A stretch of 64,000 bases of DNA. Origin: Photobacterium sp. JCM 19050 (GTDB taxonomy: Bacteria > Pseudomonadota > Gammaproteobacteria > Enterobacterales > Vibrionaceae). The position numbers and the translations under genes were made by a program. The notes beneath the pieces were generated by a model. It was not told the origin of the DNA. It ran no database searches and saw only the letters and a program-made list of their open reading frames with translations. The stretch covers positions 144,606 through 208,605 of the forward strand of contig BAXG01000004.1 in NCBI GenBank assembly GCA_001310455.1, in the 5' to 3' direction. The stretch's first letter is position 1. Every line of letters begins with the position of its first letter. Positions 63,209-64,000 of the stretch are shown one piece after another.

Positions 63209-63910
63209 TTAATTACTGCTTTCCGCATCCAACTTTTTATATCTGGCTATACCCTTTTCCAGATGCCCAGACATTGCGCTTCCGGCCATTGCCGAATCTT
63301 TATTTTCAATATGCCTGTAAATTGCTTCATGTTCGAAATACACCTTGCCAAGAAAATCCACTTCATCATCAGGCAGTTGATAAAGGTCAATCCGGGAATG
63401 AGGGATGATCTGAGGGCCAAGATGTTCCAGCAATTTTAAGAAATACGGGTTACCGGATGCTTCTGCAATGGCCATGTGAAACTGGAAATCAGCCGCGGAA
63501 ATTTCATTGTAATCCATTCCGGCTTTTTTGAATTCTTCCAGCGAGTTGGCAATCTTGGCAAGTTGTTCCTCGCTACGATTCTGCGCCGCCAGCTCCGCCG
63601 TTTTGGCTTCGAGACACAGTCGCAAATCGAGGACGTGCAGAATGTCCTTCAAGGTTCTCGGGTTAAAAATATCCAGTTTGTTCATTGGATTGTCGGTAAC
63701 GAATGCACCTACACCCTGCCGGGTAACGACCATTCCGTCCGCTCGAAGGCCAGCAATTGCTTCTCGCACCACTGTGCGACTTACCCCGTATTGATTAATG
63801 AGGCTCTGTTCAGAAGGCAGTTTGTCACCAGGCGCCAGATCGCCATCCAGTATGCGTTTCTTAATCTCTTCTATCAATTGAGACGCCAGCGTCCTTCGCT
63901 TTCCTAACAT
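63209..63910 (-). CDS. GntR-family (FadR/FCD) regulator, probable uronate-responsive
   Basis: 233 residues, intact. Winged HTH: ILDGDLAPGDKLPSEQSLINQYGVSRTVVREAIAGLRADGMV; FCD effector domain: LDLRLCLEAKTAELAA, ADFQFHMAIAEASGNPYFLKLLEHLG and HEAIYRHIENKDSAMAGSAMSGHL, with His residues that bind metal in relatives. Similar in outline to ExuR/UxuR regulators of glucuronate use, which fits the GH105/lyase operon it precedes on the same strand. Confidence 0.88.
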   Translation of the reverse strand: MLGKRRTLASQLIEEIKKRILDGDLAPGDKLPSEQSLINQYGVSRTVVREAIAGLRADGMVVTRQGVGAFVTDNPMNKLDIFNPRTLKDILHVLDLRLCLEAKTAELAAQNRSEEQLAKIANSLEEFKKAGMDYNEISAADFQFHMAIAEASGNPYFLKLLEHLGPQIIPHSRIDLYQLPDDEVDFLGKVYFEHEAIYRHIENKDSAMAGSAMSGHLEKGIARYKKLDAESSN

Positions 63911-63960
63911 ACTTTTCCATGTGCTCCTTAGAGGAATTATCTGCTTACCTTGAAAATCTT

Positions 63961-64000
63961 ATATACCCAAACCACCTCAAGGTGCAGGTTTCAGCGAGAG
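63961..64000 (+). repeat. Dispersed repeat, copy 2 (cut by window edge)
   Basis: 39 of 40 bases match 16416-16455, same orientation. The match runs to the very last base, so the repeat continues beyond the window. Immediately upstream of the GntR gene. Confidence 0.85.

Overview
The window looks like chromosome of a marine gammaproteobacterium, most likely Vibrionaceae (Grimontia, Enterovibrio or Photobacterium type). The basis is a Vibrio-style chitobiase beside a cellobiose-type PTS, a close match to enterobacterial/vibrio MglBAC and YgjH, a CadC/ToxR-like regulator, a urea (urt) transporter and marine polysaccharide enzymes. GC looks close to 50 % by eye, except for one clearly AT-rich stretch at about 48.65-51.0 kb. 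I see no rRNA, tRNA, IS transposase or CRISPR array.

Layout: 0-4.7 kb, inositol catabolism on the minus strand (iolE-iolD-iolG-iolC), divergent from a sugar transporter (5.3-6.7 kb), with three IolR-like palindromes between them. 7.0-8.3 kb, secreted GH18 chitinase. 8.3-11.0 kb, oxidoreductase/TetR divergent pair with a large inverted-repeat operator, then an alpha/beta hydrolase. 11.1-14.7 kb, an IolE-like TIM-barrel gene divergent from thiolase plus CoA-transferase A and B. 14.8-16.2 kb, GNAT and ureD with no urease structural genes nearby. 16.4-21.5 kb, a dispersed repeat, enoyl-CoA hydratase, acyl-CoA ligase, a membrane regulator with a C-terminal winged helix, and a Tat-exported protein. 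21.5-22.3 kb, SigZ-like sigma factor coupled to a 61-residue peptide with 16 cysteines. 22.4-28.2 kb, urtABCDE behind a sigma-54-like promoter. 28.5-31.5 kb, a small unknown protein, ygjH, an MBL-fold protein and LysR. 31.5-38.7 kb, chitobiose utilisation (GH20, TIM-barrel protein, PTS IIA/IIC/IIB, LacI). 39.2-42.8 kb, GT2, DedA-LssY protein, CadC-like regulator. 43.2-48.6 kb, MFS, YtcJ-like amidohydrolase, second MFS and a membrane protein, preceded by another IolR-like palindrome. 49.0-51.0 kb, an AT-rich pair of unknown genes with PIN-like and HEPN-like features. 51.2-56.7 kb, chemoreceptor and mglBAC. 57.1-57.9 kb, TSUP permease. 58.1-63.9 kb, a uronic-acid polysaccharide locus (GH105 with three discoidin-like domains, BNR-type probable lyase, GntR regulator). 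The 16.4-kb repeat recurs at the right edge.

About 28 genes carry one or more frameshifts, yet both sides of each break read as good family sequence, and repairing one base per break usually restores the normal length. This looks mainly like uncorrected sequencing indels rather than decay. I therefore give such genes as single CDS entries spanning the break. The functional theme is uptake and catabolism: inositol, chitin oligosaccharides, galactose-type sugars, urea, short-chain acids and probably an algal polysaccharide, each with a local regulator.
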